Source of the DNA: an uncultured Roseiflexaceae bacterium
Lineage (GTDB): Bacteria; Chloroflexota; Chloroflexia; Chloroflexales; Roseiflexaceae
Reading direction: 5' to 3'
Length of the DNA: 64,000 nucleotides
Assembly: GCA_937988885.1 (NCBI GenBank)
Contig: CALKHR010000154.1
Span: 48,752-112,751, forward strand
The notes under the pieces are model-generated. The model was not told the DNA's origin. It saw nothing but the letters and a program-made list of their open reading frames with translations, and ran no database searches. Every line of letters starts with the position of its first letter. Position 1 is the stretch's first letter. The translations under genes and the position numbers were made by a program. Shown in pieces: positions 32,348 to 41,309 of the stretch.

Positions 32348-35095
32348 CTAGCGTTGCGTTAGCGGCAGGTAGGTTCGTTGCCACTCTGGCGCCGATACAG
32401 CGGTTGGCGATTGAGTCGGGCTTGGTGTAACGGTTGGCGGTTGTACCGTCTGTGTGATGCTCCAGAGTTCTCGACCGACGATTCCATCGTTGGCAAGCAG
32501 AAAGATGCGTGTTCCCACAGCGATGATATTGGTTGGATCGGCGCTGTTGCTGCCTTGTGCGAGATCTTGCACGATTCTGGTGCGATCGGCGGTGCCGTCG
32601 CTCTCCCACAGTTCGCTGCCGTGCGTTTGATCGCTGGCGCTGAAGTAGAGTTTATCGCCGATGCTGACGAGTTCGCGCGGCGCAGAGCCGTTCGCTCCTG
32701 GCCCGATCTCTTTCAGCAGGATGGTTCCGGCGTTGGTGCCATCGCTCAGCCAGACTTCGCGGCCTGAGGCGCTGGTCTCGGCGGTGAAGGCGACGCGCGA
32801 ACCGAACGCGGTGAGGTTGGCTGGGTAGGAGCCGAGCGCCCCCGCTTGGATGTCGCTAACGCGTCGTGTGGAGGCGGTGGTGCCATCGCTGCGCCAGAGT
32901 TCCGGGCCGCTGCTGGCATCGGAGGCCACGAAGTAGAGCGTGTTGCCCACGGCGGTGAGCTGTTCGATGCCGATGCCATCGCTGCCGGGTGTGGTTTGAG
33001 CGATCGCTTGGGTGCCGCTGGCGGTGCCATCGCTGACCCAAAGCACGTGATCGCCCGAAATATCGCTGGTGGTGAAGTAGAGCCGCGCGCCGACGCTGGT
33101 GAGTTCGCTGGGGAATCTGGCGGTGGAGGGCAGCAGGGCGACGCGCTGGACGTTCTGGCCATTGCTGCGCCACAGCGCCGCGCCTTCACCCGCATCGGCG
33201 AACCAGTAGAGTTGGCCTTGGTGGATAGTCAGGTGGTGCGGCGCCGAGCTCGCCGGGCCACTGGCGAGGTCAGCGAGCAGATGCGTGCCATCGGCAGTGC
33301 CGTCGCTCAGCCACAACTCCGCGCCGTGCTGACCGTCGTCGGCCCGAAAGGCCAACTGTGAGCCGAATGCCGTCAACTCGTCTAGCAGACCGCCTCCAGG
33401 GCCAGGGTATGCGTCGAACACGAGCCGCGTGCCGTTGGTGGTGCCATCGCTGACCCACAGTTCCGCGCCGTGCTGAGGCGTGGTGGCCACGTAAAAGACC
33501 CGCTGGCCGACCACGGTGAGCGCGCCTGGCTCTGAGCTTCCCGAACCTGGGTAGGCGTCGAGCAACATGCGCGTGCCGTTGGCGGTGCCGTCGCTGATCC
33601 ACAACTCCGCGCCGTGCTGGCCGTCGTCGGCCCGAAAGACGATGTGCTGGCCCAAAGCGGTGAGCTCACCGATCGCTGCGTCGCTGCTCTGGCGGTTCAG
33701 GTCGGCGAATAGGCGCGTGTTGTTGATGCCGTCGCTGACCCACAGTTCCGCGCCGCGCTGGCCGTCGTCGGCGGTGAAGTACAGTTGCCCTTGGAAGACG
33801 AACAGATTGGTCGGGGTGGGGCTGGCGAGCGGCGGCTGCGCGCCCGACTGAATATCGAACAGTTGTCGAGTGCCGTTGGCGGTACCGTCGCTCAGCCACA
33901 CTTCGCTGCCACCCGATGGGCTGAAGGCGCGGAAGGCGAGCTTGTCGCCGAACGGCGTGAGCGAGGCGGGTTCGGCGCCGTCCTCGCCAGGGACGAGCTC
34001 TTTGACGAGGTAGGCGTTGCCCACTTGGCCGTTGCTGGCCCACAGTTCCGCGCCATGATCGTCGTTCTCCGCGCTGAAGAACAGCGTGTTGCCCACCACA
34101 GTCAACGAGTGCGGGAAGGAGCCGCGGCTGCCGGGTTGGATGTTGTACAGGAGCGATGCGTTGTCCTTCGCCTGGAGAATCCACGGTTCGCGGCCCGTGC
34201 TGGTGGTGGCCACGAAGGCGAGCTTGTTACCGAACGGCGTCAGCCAGGCCGGGTTCGAGCCGCCGGGGCCGGGTTGGATGTCGGCCCACTGTGTGACGGA
34301 GGTGCCGTCGGTGCGCCACAGCTCGCAGCCGCTCACGCCGTTGTCGGCGGCGAAGTAGAGGTAGTTGTCCCACAGCACGGCGCTGGTGCTGGTGAACTCG
34401 CATAGCTCCAGGTTGCCGAGCGGTTGCGTGCCCGCTGCGGTGCCATCGCTGCGCCAAAACGTGTAACCGCTGCCTGTATCGGCAAAGAAGGTGAGCGTTT
34501 GCTGGACGCGTTGCAGCTTGAGCGGCGCGCTGCCGAGCGGACCCGGTCGCAGGTCGCTCACACGGACGGTGCCAGCCGCAGTGCCGTCGGTGCGCCACAG
34601 TTCGGTGCCGCTCGTGCCGTCGTCGGCGGTGAAGTAGACCACGTTGCCGATCGCGGTCAGCCAGGCTGGGTTCGAGCCGAACGGGCCGGGGCGGATGTCG
34701 CGCACCCGCCAAGTGCCAGCCGCAGTGCCATCGCTGCGCCACAGTTCGTGATTGCCGTAGAATCCGCCATCGCTCGCGCGGAAGAGCAGCAGATCGCCCA
34801 GGGCAACGAATTGATCGGGGTTTGAGCCTGCACTACCGGGGTTGATGTCGCGTACAAGGTGCGTGCCGGAGGGGGTGCCGTTGCTGACCCACAGTTCGGT
34901 GCCGTTGATCCCGTCGTCGGCGGTGAAGAAAAACTGGTTGCCGACCACCAACGATTGCGCTGGAAATGAATCGGAGTGAGGATCAACGATTTGGTTGATG
35001 TCGGCAACGAGCGACATAGGGTTGGCAGCCTGTAAAGGTAGGATCAGCAACGCAGCCAATACGAGGCCGATAAGCCAAGCAACAACTCGAAGCAT
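32348..35095 (-). CDS. Secreted ELWxxDGT-repeat protein
   Basis: A 915-residue exported protein with a signal peptide (VVAWLIGLVLAALLILPLQA) and then about eighteen tandem repeats of roughly 45-48 residues. Each repeat has the core ELW(V/R)SDGT...GT and a strand pair such as LYFTADDG, the hyalin-like ELWxxDGT family that forms beta-propeller-type arrays. The last 35 residues are a Thr/Pro linker (TVTPSPTQSPT) and the tail TYLPLTQR, a C-terminal pattern I associate with exported Chloroflexota proteins. ATG at 35095 follows AAGGAG by six bases; an in-frame TTG lies six bases further up. Function unknown, possibly surface binding. Confidence 0.85.
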   Translation of the reverse strand: MLRVVAWLIGLVLAALLILPLQAANPMSLVADINQIVDPHSDSFPAQSLVVGNQFFFTADDGINGTELWVSNGTPSGTHLVRDINPGSAGSNPDQFVALGDLLLFRASDGGFYGNHELWRSDGTAAGTWRVRDIRPGPFGSNPAWLTAIGNVVYFTADDGTSGTELWRTDGTAAGTVRVSDLRPGPLGSAPLKLQRVQQTLTFFADTGSGYTFWRSDGTAAGTQPLGNLELCEFTSTSAVLWDNYLYFAADNGVSGCELWRTDGTSVTQWADIQPGPGGSNPAWLTPFGNKLAFVATTSTGREPWILQAKDNASLLYNIQPGSRGSFPHSLTVVGNTLFFSAENDDHGAELWASNGQVGNAYLVKELVPGEDGAEPASLTPFGDKLAFRAFSPSGGSEVWLSDGTANGTRQLFDIQSGAQPPLASPTPTNLFVFQGQLYFTADDGQRGAELWVSDGINNTRLFADLNRQSSDAAIGELTALGQHIVFRADDGQHGAELWISDGTANGTRMLLDAYPGSGSSEPGALTVVGQRVFYVATTPQHGAELWVSDGTTNGTRLVFDAYPGPGGGLLDELTAFGSQLAFRADDGQHGAELWLSDGTADGTHLLADLASGPASSAPHHLTIHQGQLYWFADAGEGAALWRSNGQNVQRVALLPSTARFPSELTSVGARLYFTTSDISGDHVLWVSDGTASGTQAIAQTTPGSDGIGIEQLTAVGNTLYFVASDASSGPELWRSDGTTASTRRVSDIQAGALGSYPANLTAFGSRVAFTAETSASGREVWLSDGTNAGTILLKEIGPGANGSAPRELVSIGDKLYFSASDQTHGSELWESDGTADRTRIVQDLAQGSNSADPTNIIAVGTRIFLLANDGIVGRELWSITQTVQPPTVTPSPTQSPTAVSAPEWQRTYLPLTQR

Positions 35096-35172
35096 CAGCA
35101 ACTCCTTGCGTTTGCAAAGGTAGGCCGTGACGCATCGGGGTGCTGGTGATGAGTGTTACGATGATGCGCGTG

Positions 35173-35214
35173 TTGAGCCGTACACATTCGGGGGGACATA
35201 TGTGTACGGCTCAA
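35173..35214 (-). terminator. Long hairpin downstream of the acyl-CoA dehydrogenase gene
   Basis: A perfect 15-bp stem (TTGAGCCGTACACAT / ATGTGTACGGCTCAA) with a 12-base loop lies 22 bases beyond the dehydrogenase stop. No T-run is seen on the minus strand. It probably separates this transcript from the ELWxxDGT gene. Confidence 0.65.
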
Positions 35215-35235
35215 AGACCTTAAGAATGCGGTTGC

Positions 35236-36483
35236 CTATTCCCATTCAGCGGGATCGTAGGCGGGCAACTCGCAGCGGAGTGGGCGGTTCTGGCGCTTGC
35301 CCAGGGCGAATTCGGCCTGCAGCAGCTCTTGCAGCTCGCGGGTGCCCTCGTAGATGACCGCGCCGCGACCGTTGCGCAGGTAGCGCTCGACGGGATATTC
35401 GTCGCTGTAGCCGTACGCGCCGTGGATCTGAATTGCGTCGTCGGCGGACTCGAAGCTGCTGACGGTGGCGTGCCACTTGGCCAGCGTGGTCTCGCGGGTG
35501 TTGCGGCGACCCTTGTTCTTCATCCAGCCAGCGCGGTAGACCAGCAGGCGGCTAGTATCGAGCTTGCGCACCATATGGCTGATCATGCGCTTGACCAACT
35601 GATGCTCGGCGATGGGAACGCCGAAGGTCTGGCGCTCCTGGGCGTACTTCAGGCTGGCCTCCAAGCTGGCTTGGATCAGGCCAGTCGCGCCGGCGGCCAC
35701 GGTGTAGCGGCCATTGTCGAGCGCCGACATCGCGATCTTGAATCCTTCACCTTCCTCACCCAGCATATTGGCGGCTGGCACGCGCACATCTTGCAGCACC
35801 ACCGAGCCAGTGTTGCCAGCCCGCACGCCGAGTTTGCCGTGAATAGGGTGGCTGCTGACGCCTGGGAAGCTCCGCTCGACGATGAAGCAGCTAATACCGC
35901 GATTGCCCTTGCTGGGATCGGTCTTGGCGAACACCAAGAAGTGATCGGCCATATCGGCCAGGCTGATCCAAGTCTTTTCGCCGTTGAGGATGTAGGAATC
36001 GCCATCGCGGCGGGCGGTCGTCTGCATCGCGCCTGCGTCGGTGCCGCTGTTCGGCTCGGTGAGGCAGTAGGCCGCGAACTTCTCGCCACTGGCCTGCGGG
36101 GTCAGGTAGCGCTGCTTCTGCTCCTCGGTGCCCCACTGGAGCAGCGAGAGCGAGTTCAGGCCGGTGTGTACGCTGATCACTACGCGCAAAAAGCTATCGA
36201 CGCGTTCTAGCTCTTCGCACACCACCGCAAGCGAGAGGTAATCCATACCCGCGCCGCCGTATTTGACGGGAATGCAGATACCGAGCAGCCCCAACTCGCC
36301 CATGCGCTCCAGCACTGGCCGAATATGCGGGCGGTTCTCGGGGCCGGAGCTGATCTCGGCGCCGCTGCGATCCCACTCGCGGATATAGGGCGCGACCTCT
36401 TTCTCGGCGAAATCGCGCACCGTTTGGCGCAATAAGTTATGCTCCTCGCTCAGGAACATATCGTAGTTGTCGGTGAAATTCAT
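35236..36483 (-). CDS. Acyl-CoA dehydrogenase
   Basis: A 415-residue FAD enzyme that makes the 2-enoyl-CoA in beta-oxidation. Motifs: VCEELERVDSFLRVVISVH, YCLTEPNSGTDAGAMQTTA (FAD and substrate loop), GEKTWISLADMADHFLVFAKTD, and near the C-terminus VIYEGTRELQELLQ, whose Glu is the expected catalytic base. IQIHGAYGYSDEYPVERYLRN is the family FAD signature. AGGAGAGG precedes ATG at 36483. Neighbouring crotonase and EtfAB make a coherent oxidation module. Chain-length or branched-substrate preference is not decidable by eye. Confidence 0.95.
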   Translation of the reverse strand: MNFTDNYDMFLSEEHNLLRQTVRDFAEKEVAPYIREWDRSGAEISSGPENRPHIRPVLERMGELGLLGICIPVKYGGAGMDYLSLAVVCEELERVDSFLRVVISVHTGLNSLSLLQWGTEEQKQRYLTPQASGEKFAAYCLTEPNSGTDAGAMQTTARRDGDSYILNGEKTWISLADMADHFLVFAKTDPSKGNRGISCFIVERSFPGVSSHPIHGKLGVRAGNTGSVVLQDVRVPAANMLGEEGEGFKIAMSALDNGRYTVAAGATGLIQASLEASLKYAQERQTFGVPIAEHQLVKRMISHMVRKLDTSRLLVYRAGWMKNKGRRNTRETTLAKWHATVSSFESADDAIQIHGAYGYSDEYPVERYLRNGRGAVIYEGTRELQELLQAEFALGKRQNRPLRCELPAYDPAEWE

Positions 36484-36558
36484 GCAACCTCTCCTGGGGG
36501 TCTATACACCAAAATGTGAGCTTGTATGCCACACGCCATCGAAACGAGCGAATCCGTG

Positions 36559-37950
36559 CTACGCAATCCTTTGTTCTTCTTCGGGCCATACACGTTTCTC
36601 ATCTGAAACGGGGCGCAGAATGACGTAGCTTACAATCACAAAACACATCAGTAGCAACACGCCAATCGGCTGACCTGTATCGGGGTTGCCCTGGAAGATT
36701 CCACCAACGACCAACGCCCAAATCAGCGGCCCGGTGATGGCCGAGAAGCGCCCGACCATCCCATAGAGACCGTAAAATTCGCCGATGCGGCTCGGCGGCG
36801 TCAGGCGCAGCATATACGGTCGGTCGGCGGTCCACACACCTCCCATCGAGAGGCCAGCCAGCGCGGAGACGATGTAAAAGACCCACAGAGGCAGGCCCAA
36901 TAGACCGATCATCGCCGCAAGCAGGAAGATGCCGACCCACGTCCAGAGCACGATATTGAGCGTGCGCTTCGGGCCGATACGATCGACCACTTTGCCCCAA
37001 ACGAAGCCACCGAGCACAGCGAAGGTGATCGCGCCTAGCAGAATGATCTGAGCATCATTCTGCCCTTGCGCCTCCAACGTAGCCCGCACAGCTTCGAGCT
37101 CAGCACCAGTTGTACCACTGGCCTCGGCAGCACGTAGCCCTGCCCGCACCGTTTGATTGATCACATAAATGCCCATAATGCTGATCACCGTGTTGATCGC
37201 ATCGGTATAAAACACCCGACCGATCAGGAAGCGCAGCAGACCCGGGTAGCGATGGCTATTACGCAGCGTCTCCAGCATTTGGCCGATTGCACGCTGCACG
37301 CTTTCGCCAGTGAATGGTTGGGCATTCGGATTACCACGTTCCTTCACAAAGAAGAAACATGGCAGTGCAAACAGCAGAAAGAGAACCGCCACCACAGGAA
37401 AGATGACCTCGGTGGGGTATTTCAGCATGGTGATAAGCAGTAGGCCCGCACCGACGCCGATATACGAACCAAAGTAGCCCACACCCACACCAATACCGCC
37501 GATCCAGCCGCGATTCTCCTCGGTGCTCACTTCTGGCAGCAATGCGTCGTAGAACTGCAAGCCAGCCTGATACGCCACGTTAGCCACGATGAAGAGCGTG
37601 AGCGTGATCCACAAGCCACCTTGGCCGAGCAAGGCGGTGAACACCACGCAGATCAGCGTGCTAATGACCAGGAAGGGCATGCGACGGCGGGCTTGGTCGG
37701 TGAACGCGCCAAGCAGCGGTGAGGCTAGGAAGATGAGCGTCATTGAGATCGCGGTGGTGAGGCCGTACACCCAATCGACTTGCTCGGCTCCGACTTGATC
37801 GCGCAACCAGATCGAGAAGTAGAGTGACACGATCGCCATCGAGAAGATGGTATTGGCGAGGTCGTAGAGGACCCAACCTGCCACGGCACGGAACGGGATC
37901 TTCCGTTCGCTTGAGGAAGCATTGACTACGCTACTGTTCGCCACGCTCAT
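36559..37950 (-). CDS. MFS transporter, UMF1/Atg22-like
   Basis: A 463-residue membrane protein with about twelve helices. The N-terminal VAGWVLYDLANTIFSMAI is the signature of the UMF1 family, and the first intracellular loop reads GAFTDQARRRMPFLV. Relatives include the yeast vacuolar effluxer Atg22; bacterial substrates are unknown. A loop of about 25 residues rich in Glu/Ala (around residues 240-265) separates the two six-helix halves. GAAAGG stands 11 bases before the ATG. It lies between acyl-CoA dehydrogenase and crotonase genes, so it might move a metabolite of that pathway, which is speculation. Confidence 0.87.
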   Translation of the reverse strand: MSVANSSVVNASSSERKIPFRAVAGWVLYDLANTIFSMAIVSLYFSIWLRDQVGAEQVDWVYGLTTAISMTLIFLASPLLGAFTDQARRRMPFLVISTLICVVFTALLGQGGLWITLTLFIVANVAYQAGLQFYDALLPEVSTEENRGWIGGIGVGVGYFGSYIGVGAGLLLITMLKYPTEVIFPVVAVLFLLFALPCFFFVKERGNPNAQPFTGESVQRAIGQMLETLRNSHRYPGLLRFLIGRVFYTDAINTVISIMGIYVINQTVRAGLRAAEASGTTGAELEAVRATLEAQGQNDAQIILLGAITFAVLGGFVWGKVVDRIGPKRTLNIVLWTWVGIFLLAAMIGLLGLPLWVFYIVSALAGLSMGGVWTADRPYMLRLTPPSRIGEFYGLYGMVGRFSAITGPLIWALVVGGIFQGNPDTGQPIGVLLLMCFVIVSYVILRPVSDEKRVWPEEEQRIA

Positions 37951-38112
37951 TGTACGATGAACCTTTCACATTAAGATGCTGCGTTTTGGGCAAGTATATG
38001 AGTTGATGAACTGCCTATTCCAGTAGCAAAACTGCCATTTACTGAAGGTTTCATCTCCAATGCTTCAGGTGTAGGGAACATGCACCGTATAGTACGATGC
38101 ATAGTGATGCCA

Positions 38113-38898
38113 TTAGCGACCTTTCCAAGTGGGTTGACGTTTTTCGAGGAAGGCGCTCGTGCCTTCACGTCCGTCCTCGCTACACACCATCTCGGCGAAC
38201 AGGCTGGCCTCGTACATGCAAGCATCGGCCAGCGGCATATCTAGGCCACGATTGATCGCTTGTTTGATAGCGGCCACTGCCAACGGCGCCTTCGAGGCGA
38301 TCTGCTGAGCCAGGGCGCGGGCGCTGCTCTGTAGTTCGGCGGCGGGATAGATGCGCTCGATCAACCCCATCCGCAGGGCCTCCTCGGCGGTGAACATATC
38401 GCCCGTCAGGTTGAGCAACTTTGACATACCGGGGCCGACCAGGCGCGTCAGCCGTTGGGTGCCGCCCCAACCTGGGATCAGCCCCAGGTTGATCTCGGGC
38501 TGGCCGAACTTGGCGGTATCGGCAGCCACGCGGATATCGCAGCTCATCGCCAATTCGCAGCCGCCACCTAACGCAAAGCCGTTGATCGCCGCGATGACGA
38601 TCGTTTTCATCTGGGCAATATAGAGGCCAATGTTGTGCGCTTGTTCGCTGTAGGAGCGAGCCGCTGAGGTATTCGGCAGTGCCCGCACTTCGTTGAGGTC
38701 GGCACCGGCCACGAATGCTCGATCACCCGCGCCAGTGATGATTGCAACACGGAGGTCGGGGTCGGCTTCGATGGTTTGGAGAGCATCGAGGATCTCGCGT
38801 TGGGTTGCGCTATTGAGGGCATTGCGCACTTTCTCGCGGTTGATGGTGATGACTGCAACTGCGCCATCGCGTTCAAAGAGAATGTGCTCGTAGGGCAT
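38113..38898 (-). CDS. Enoyl-CoA hydratase/isomerase (crotonase)
   Basis: A 261-residue crotonase-fold protein. AGADLNEV and GFALGGGCELAMSCDIRVA form the oxyanion hole and carry the first catalytic Glu; GQPEINLGLIPGWGGTQRL carries the second. Both Glu are present, so hydratase activity is expected. The start is ATG at 38898, seven bases after GGAGG; an extra nine codons upstream have no ribosome site. It should act on the product of the acyl-CoA dehydrogenase encoded downstream. Confidence 0.94.
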   Translation of the reverse strand: MPYEHILFERDGAVAVITINREKVRNALNSATQREILDALQTIEADPDLRVAIITGAGDRAFVAGADLNEVRALPNTSAARSYSEQAHNIGLYIAQMKTIVIAAINGFALGGGCELAMSCDIRVAADTAKFGQPEINLGLIPGWGGTQRLTRLVGPGMSKLLNLTGDMFTAEEALRMGLIERIYPAAELQSSARALAQQIASKAPLAVAAIKQAINRGLDMPLADACMYEASLFAEMVCSEDGREGTSAFLEKRQPTWKGR

Positions 38899-39226
38899 GG
38901 TTATCCTCCATTGGAAACTATGCATCTCAGGTATCTACCGCTCACCATAGCGCATCAGCAAAGCCAAACCAGCCTGCTGAAACAGGTGAGCAAGTGGGCG
39001 AACGAGCTGCTCTTTTGCGATCGTAGTTGCGCAGATAGAGCATCTTCATGACTTTGCTAAGTTGGCAGCGTGCTGAGGCAAGTAAGACGGTTGATGACCC
39101 AACCAATTGCACCAAACGTGCGGCAACGGCGGCCATTATAGCATTGCTCCGATGATCCAAGCAACCAAACAGAACGGCGTGTACTGGCCGAACCAATACA
39201 CGCCGTTCTCCTCCACAATTCACACA
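38899..39226. other. Intergenic region
   Basis: About 330 bases upstream of the crotonase gene and downstream of the 39227-39760 gene. Apart from the hairpin at 39172-39208 nothing is recognised, and the crotonase promoter was not identified. Confidence 0.4.
39172..39208 (-). terminator. Terminator of the 39227-39760 gene
   Basis: A perfect 12-bp stem (GAACGGCGTGTA / TACACGCCGTTC) with a 13-base loop, 19 bases past the stop codon. On the minus strand it is followed by TGTTTGGTTG. Confidence 0.7.
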
Positions 39227-39760
39227 TTAGGGCGCCTGCGCTTCCGCTTCCACAAGCTGGGCGCGCTCTGCGGGTGTTATCAGTCGAAATGTTTCCGTAT
39301 CATTGATATACACAATCGTTTCCTCTCGAAGCTGGAGCAGCAGATCGGGCCGCGCGTCGCCATTGACATCGCTGAGCGCCAAATGCGGCACAACAAACTG
39401 GCTATCCGCACCGATCAGGTACGGACCAGGAAGCGTGCGAATGTCGGCTGCGTCGCCGCCGGGCAACTCCATAATGCTGATCTGCCCACGCAGATTCAGC
39501 GCGATCAGATGCGTCGGCTCGCCGAGCGTTTCGTTATGTCCAACAAAGCCATCGATTTGGACGGCGCGCGGGAAGCCATAGCGCACATCATCGAGCCGCT
39601 GCTGGCCCCAAGCGAAGATCGGCGTGAGCAACAGGTAGCCGAGCACCAACAACAACAAATATGCGATCGCCGACATCCTCCAGGACGCGAGCGCCTGCCG
39701 AACCCCACTGGGTAGTACGATTCGACGCGAAGATCGAGTAGGTCGAGAAACTACTGCCAT
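39227..39760 (-). CDS. Membrane-anchored protein with FG-GAP/VCBS-like segment
   Basis: A 177-residue protein with a basic N-terminus (SRPTRSSRRIV), one membrane helix (about residues 31-50, MSAIAYLLLLVLGYLLLTPIFA) and an extracytoplasmic beta-rich domain. VVPHLALSDVNGDARPDLLLQL is an FG-GAP/VCBS-type calcium-loop repeat (DVNGDARPD), and VQIDGFVGHNETLGEPTHLIALNL could be a diverged second one. Full propellers have many more repeats, so this is a fragment-sized member. GAAGGAGG precedes ATG at 39760. It stands alone; function unknown. Confidence 0.7.
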   Translation of the reverse strand: MAVVSRPTRSSRRIVLPSGVRQALASWRMSAIAYLLLLVLGYLLLTPIFAWGQQRLDDVRYGFPRAVQIDGFVGHNETLGEPTHLIALNLRGQISIMELPGGDAADIRTLPGPYLIGADSQFVVPHLALSDVNGDARPDLLLQLREETIVYINDTETFRLITPAERAQLVEAEAQAP

Positions 39761-40125
39761 GATGGCCTCCTTCCGTAGAATTGAGCACGTTGCTCACGGA
39801 AATGGAGGCACAGTGGCCCATCTCGTGTGGTTGTTGAGGTGGTTTCATGATACGCATTTCAGACGATTATGTCAACCGATTTGTAGTAGCGTTATGTTAG
39901 ATAATCTGATCTCAGGTTGATACCACATCTGGTTGGACAGCTGTACAATCGAAGCTGTTTTAGCCTGCGGCAGCAAGGTATCTGCTTCTTTTTGTGCTAT
40001 CACTAGGGAATGTTGGTATCAATTGAACAGCTATTTTTGTCTGTGGCAGAAGGCGTTTACGTGATGAGGAGGCATTGCAATACGCAACACCTCCTCATGA
40101 TTTTCATTCGCTTGGCAGCCTCGCC
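39761..40125. other. Intergenic region with a repeat
   Basis: About 365 bases. The middle holds a family-1 element lacking its hairpin (39920-40034). The rest shows no gene. Confidence 0.45.
39920..40034 (-). repeat. MITE-like repeat, copy B, hairpin deleted (family 1)
   Basis: In minus orientation. It begins with the terminal repeat ATACCACATCTGG and the conserved box (39960-39988 region), then CTTTTTGTG. Where other copies carry the 41-nt hairpin it reads only GTGCTATCAC, the fused outermost stem bases, and then resumes with element sequence (GGTATCAATTGAA, as at 48581). The far end is decayed, so the right boundary is approximate. Confidence 0.75.
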
Positions 40126-41289
40126 CTACGCGAAGAAGGGCGTCAGCCACTCCTCGGGGATCTCCAGGCCGAAGCCAGGCGCGTCGCTCGGCACCAAGTA
40201 GCCGTCCTGCGGGATGGCTTGCCCGGGCAGTCGCCACGCCTCCTCCAGCGGGACGCCGGGCGCGGTGCCGACGAAACATTCGAGCCAGGGCACGCAGGCC
40301 GTCGCGTAGCTGAAGTGCTGGCCGAAGACGGTGTTACCGCCGCCGTGCAATATTACGCTGACTCCGCCAGCATCGGCGGCTGCCGCGATCTTCTGGCAGG
40401 TGCTCACGCCGCCGCACCAGTTGATGTCGGGCTGCAAAATATCGACGACTTGGTGCCGAATCGCCCATTGGAACGGCACGTGTGTGTACCAATGTTCGCC
40501 GGTGGCCAGCGTCTGCCAGGGCAGGCGTTGGCGCAGCGCCACGTGCGCATCGAAGTCCTCGGGGATCAAGCACTCCTCCATCCACTTCAGGTTGTAGGGG
40601 CGCAGCACCTCGGCCAGGCGCACGGTGTACTCGGTGTCGAAGGCCATCCAGCAGTCGAGCATCAGTTCGCGATCGGGGCCGATCTGCTCGCGCACGCTCG
40701 CCACGAACTCCTCGTTCTTGCGGATGCCGTCGAGGCCATCGGCGGGGCCGTAGGGACAGGCCAGTTTGATCGCACGGAAACCAAGCTCCAAGTACCAATC
40801 GACATCGTTGCCCGTGGCGTAGCAGAACAGGCGATCCTTCTGCGGGCCACCCAGCAGTTGATAGACAGGCTTCTCGAACAGTTTGCCGCGCGCATCCCAC
40901 AGCGCCAGATCGATCGCGCTCACAGCGTAGGAGGCCAGGCCCATCGAGCCGTAGGGCTTGGTGAGGCGGAACATCATATCGGCCAACTTCTCGCTCGCCA
41001 ACACATCCTCGCCGATCAGTTGCGGCGCGAGATGATCGTCGATGATGGCCGCGCTGACGCGCCCGTTACTGGTCTGCCCGATGCCCCACGTGCCATCCTC
41101 CAGCGTCACTTTGCACCAGCACGCCTCCCACTTGGGCAGCCAGAGGTTGCGGTGGGCCTTGACTTTGGGGTAGCGCGACATCGGGTTGGCGACTTCGGCA
41201 GTCTTCCACCACGAATCGCGGCGAGCGGGTGTCTTGAACTCGTGGGGCGGCACCGTCAGGCGCATCGCACGAATATCGATAATCTTCAT
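40126..41289 (-). CDS. L-rhamnonate dehydratase-like enolase-superfamily enzyme
   Basis: A 387-residue mandelate-racemase-like enzyme resembling RhmD: AIDLALWDARGKLFEKPVYQLLGG, then YATGNDVDWYLELGFRAIKLACPYGPADG, metal ligands in LMLDCWM (Asp), LKWMEECL (Glu) and TLATGEHW (Glu), then DILQPDINWCGG and the catalytic His in LHGGGN. RhmD dehydrates L-rhamnonate to 2-keto-3-deoxyrhamnonate. ATG at 41289 follows AAAGGAG; a GTG seven codons upstream is less likely. It lies 20 bases after an oxidoreductase gene, so the pair may handle one sugar acid. The exact substrate is inferred from similarity. Confidence 0.85.
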   Translation of the reverse strand: MKIIDIRAMRLTVPPHEFKTPARRDSWWKTAEVANPMSRYPKVKAHRNLWLPKWEACWCKVTLEDGTWGIGQTSNGRVSAAIIDDHLAPQLIGEDVLASEKLADMMFRLTKPYGSMGLASYAVSAIDLALWDARGKLFEKPVYQLLGGPQKDRLFCYATGNDVDWYLELGFRAIKLACPYGPADGLDGIRKNEEFVASVREQIGPDRELMLDCWMAFDTEYTVRLAEVLRPYNLKWMEECLIPEDFDAHVALRQRLPWQTLATGEHWYTHVPFQWAIRHQVVDILQPDINWCGGVSTCQKIAAAADAGGVSVILHGGGNTVFGQHFSYATACVPWLECFVGTAPGVPLEEAWRLPGQAIPQDGYLVPSDAPGFGLEIPEEWLTPFFA

Positions 41290-41309
41290 CGGAGGCTCCT
41301 TTGCGCACA

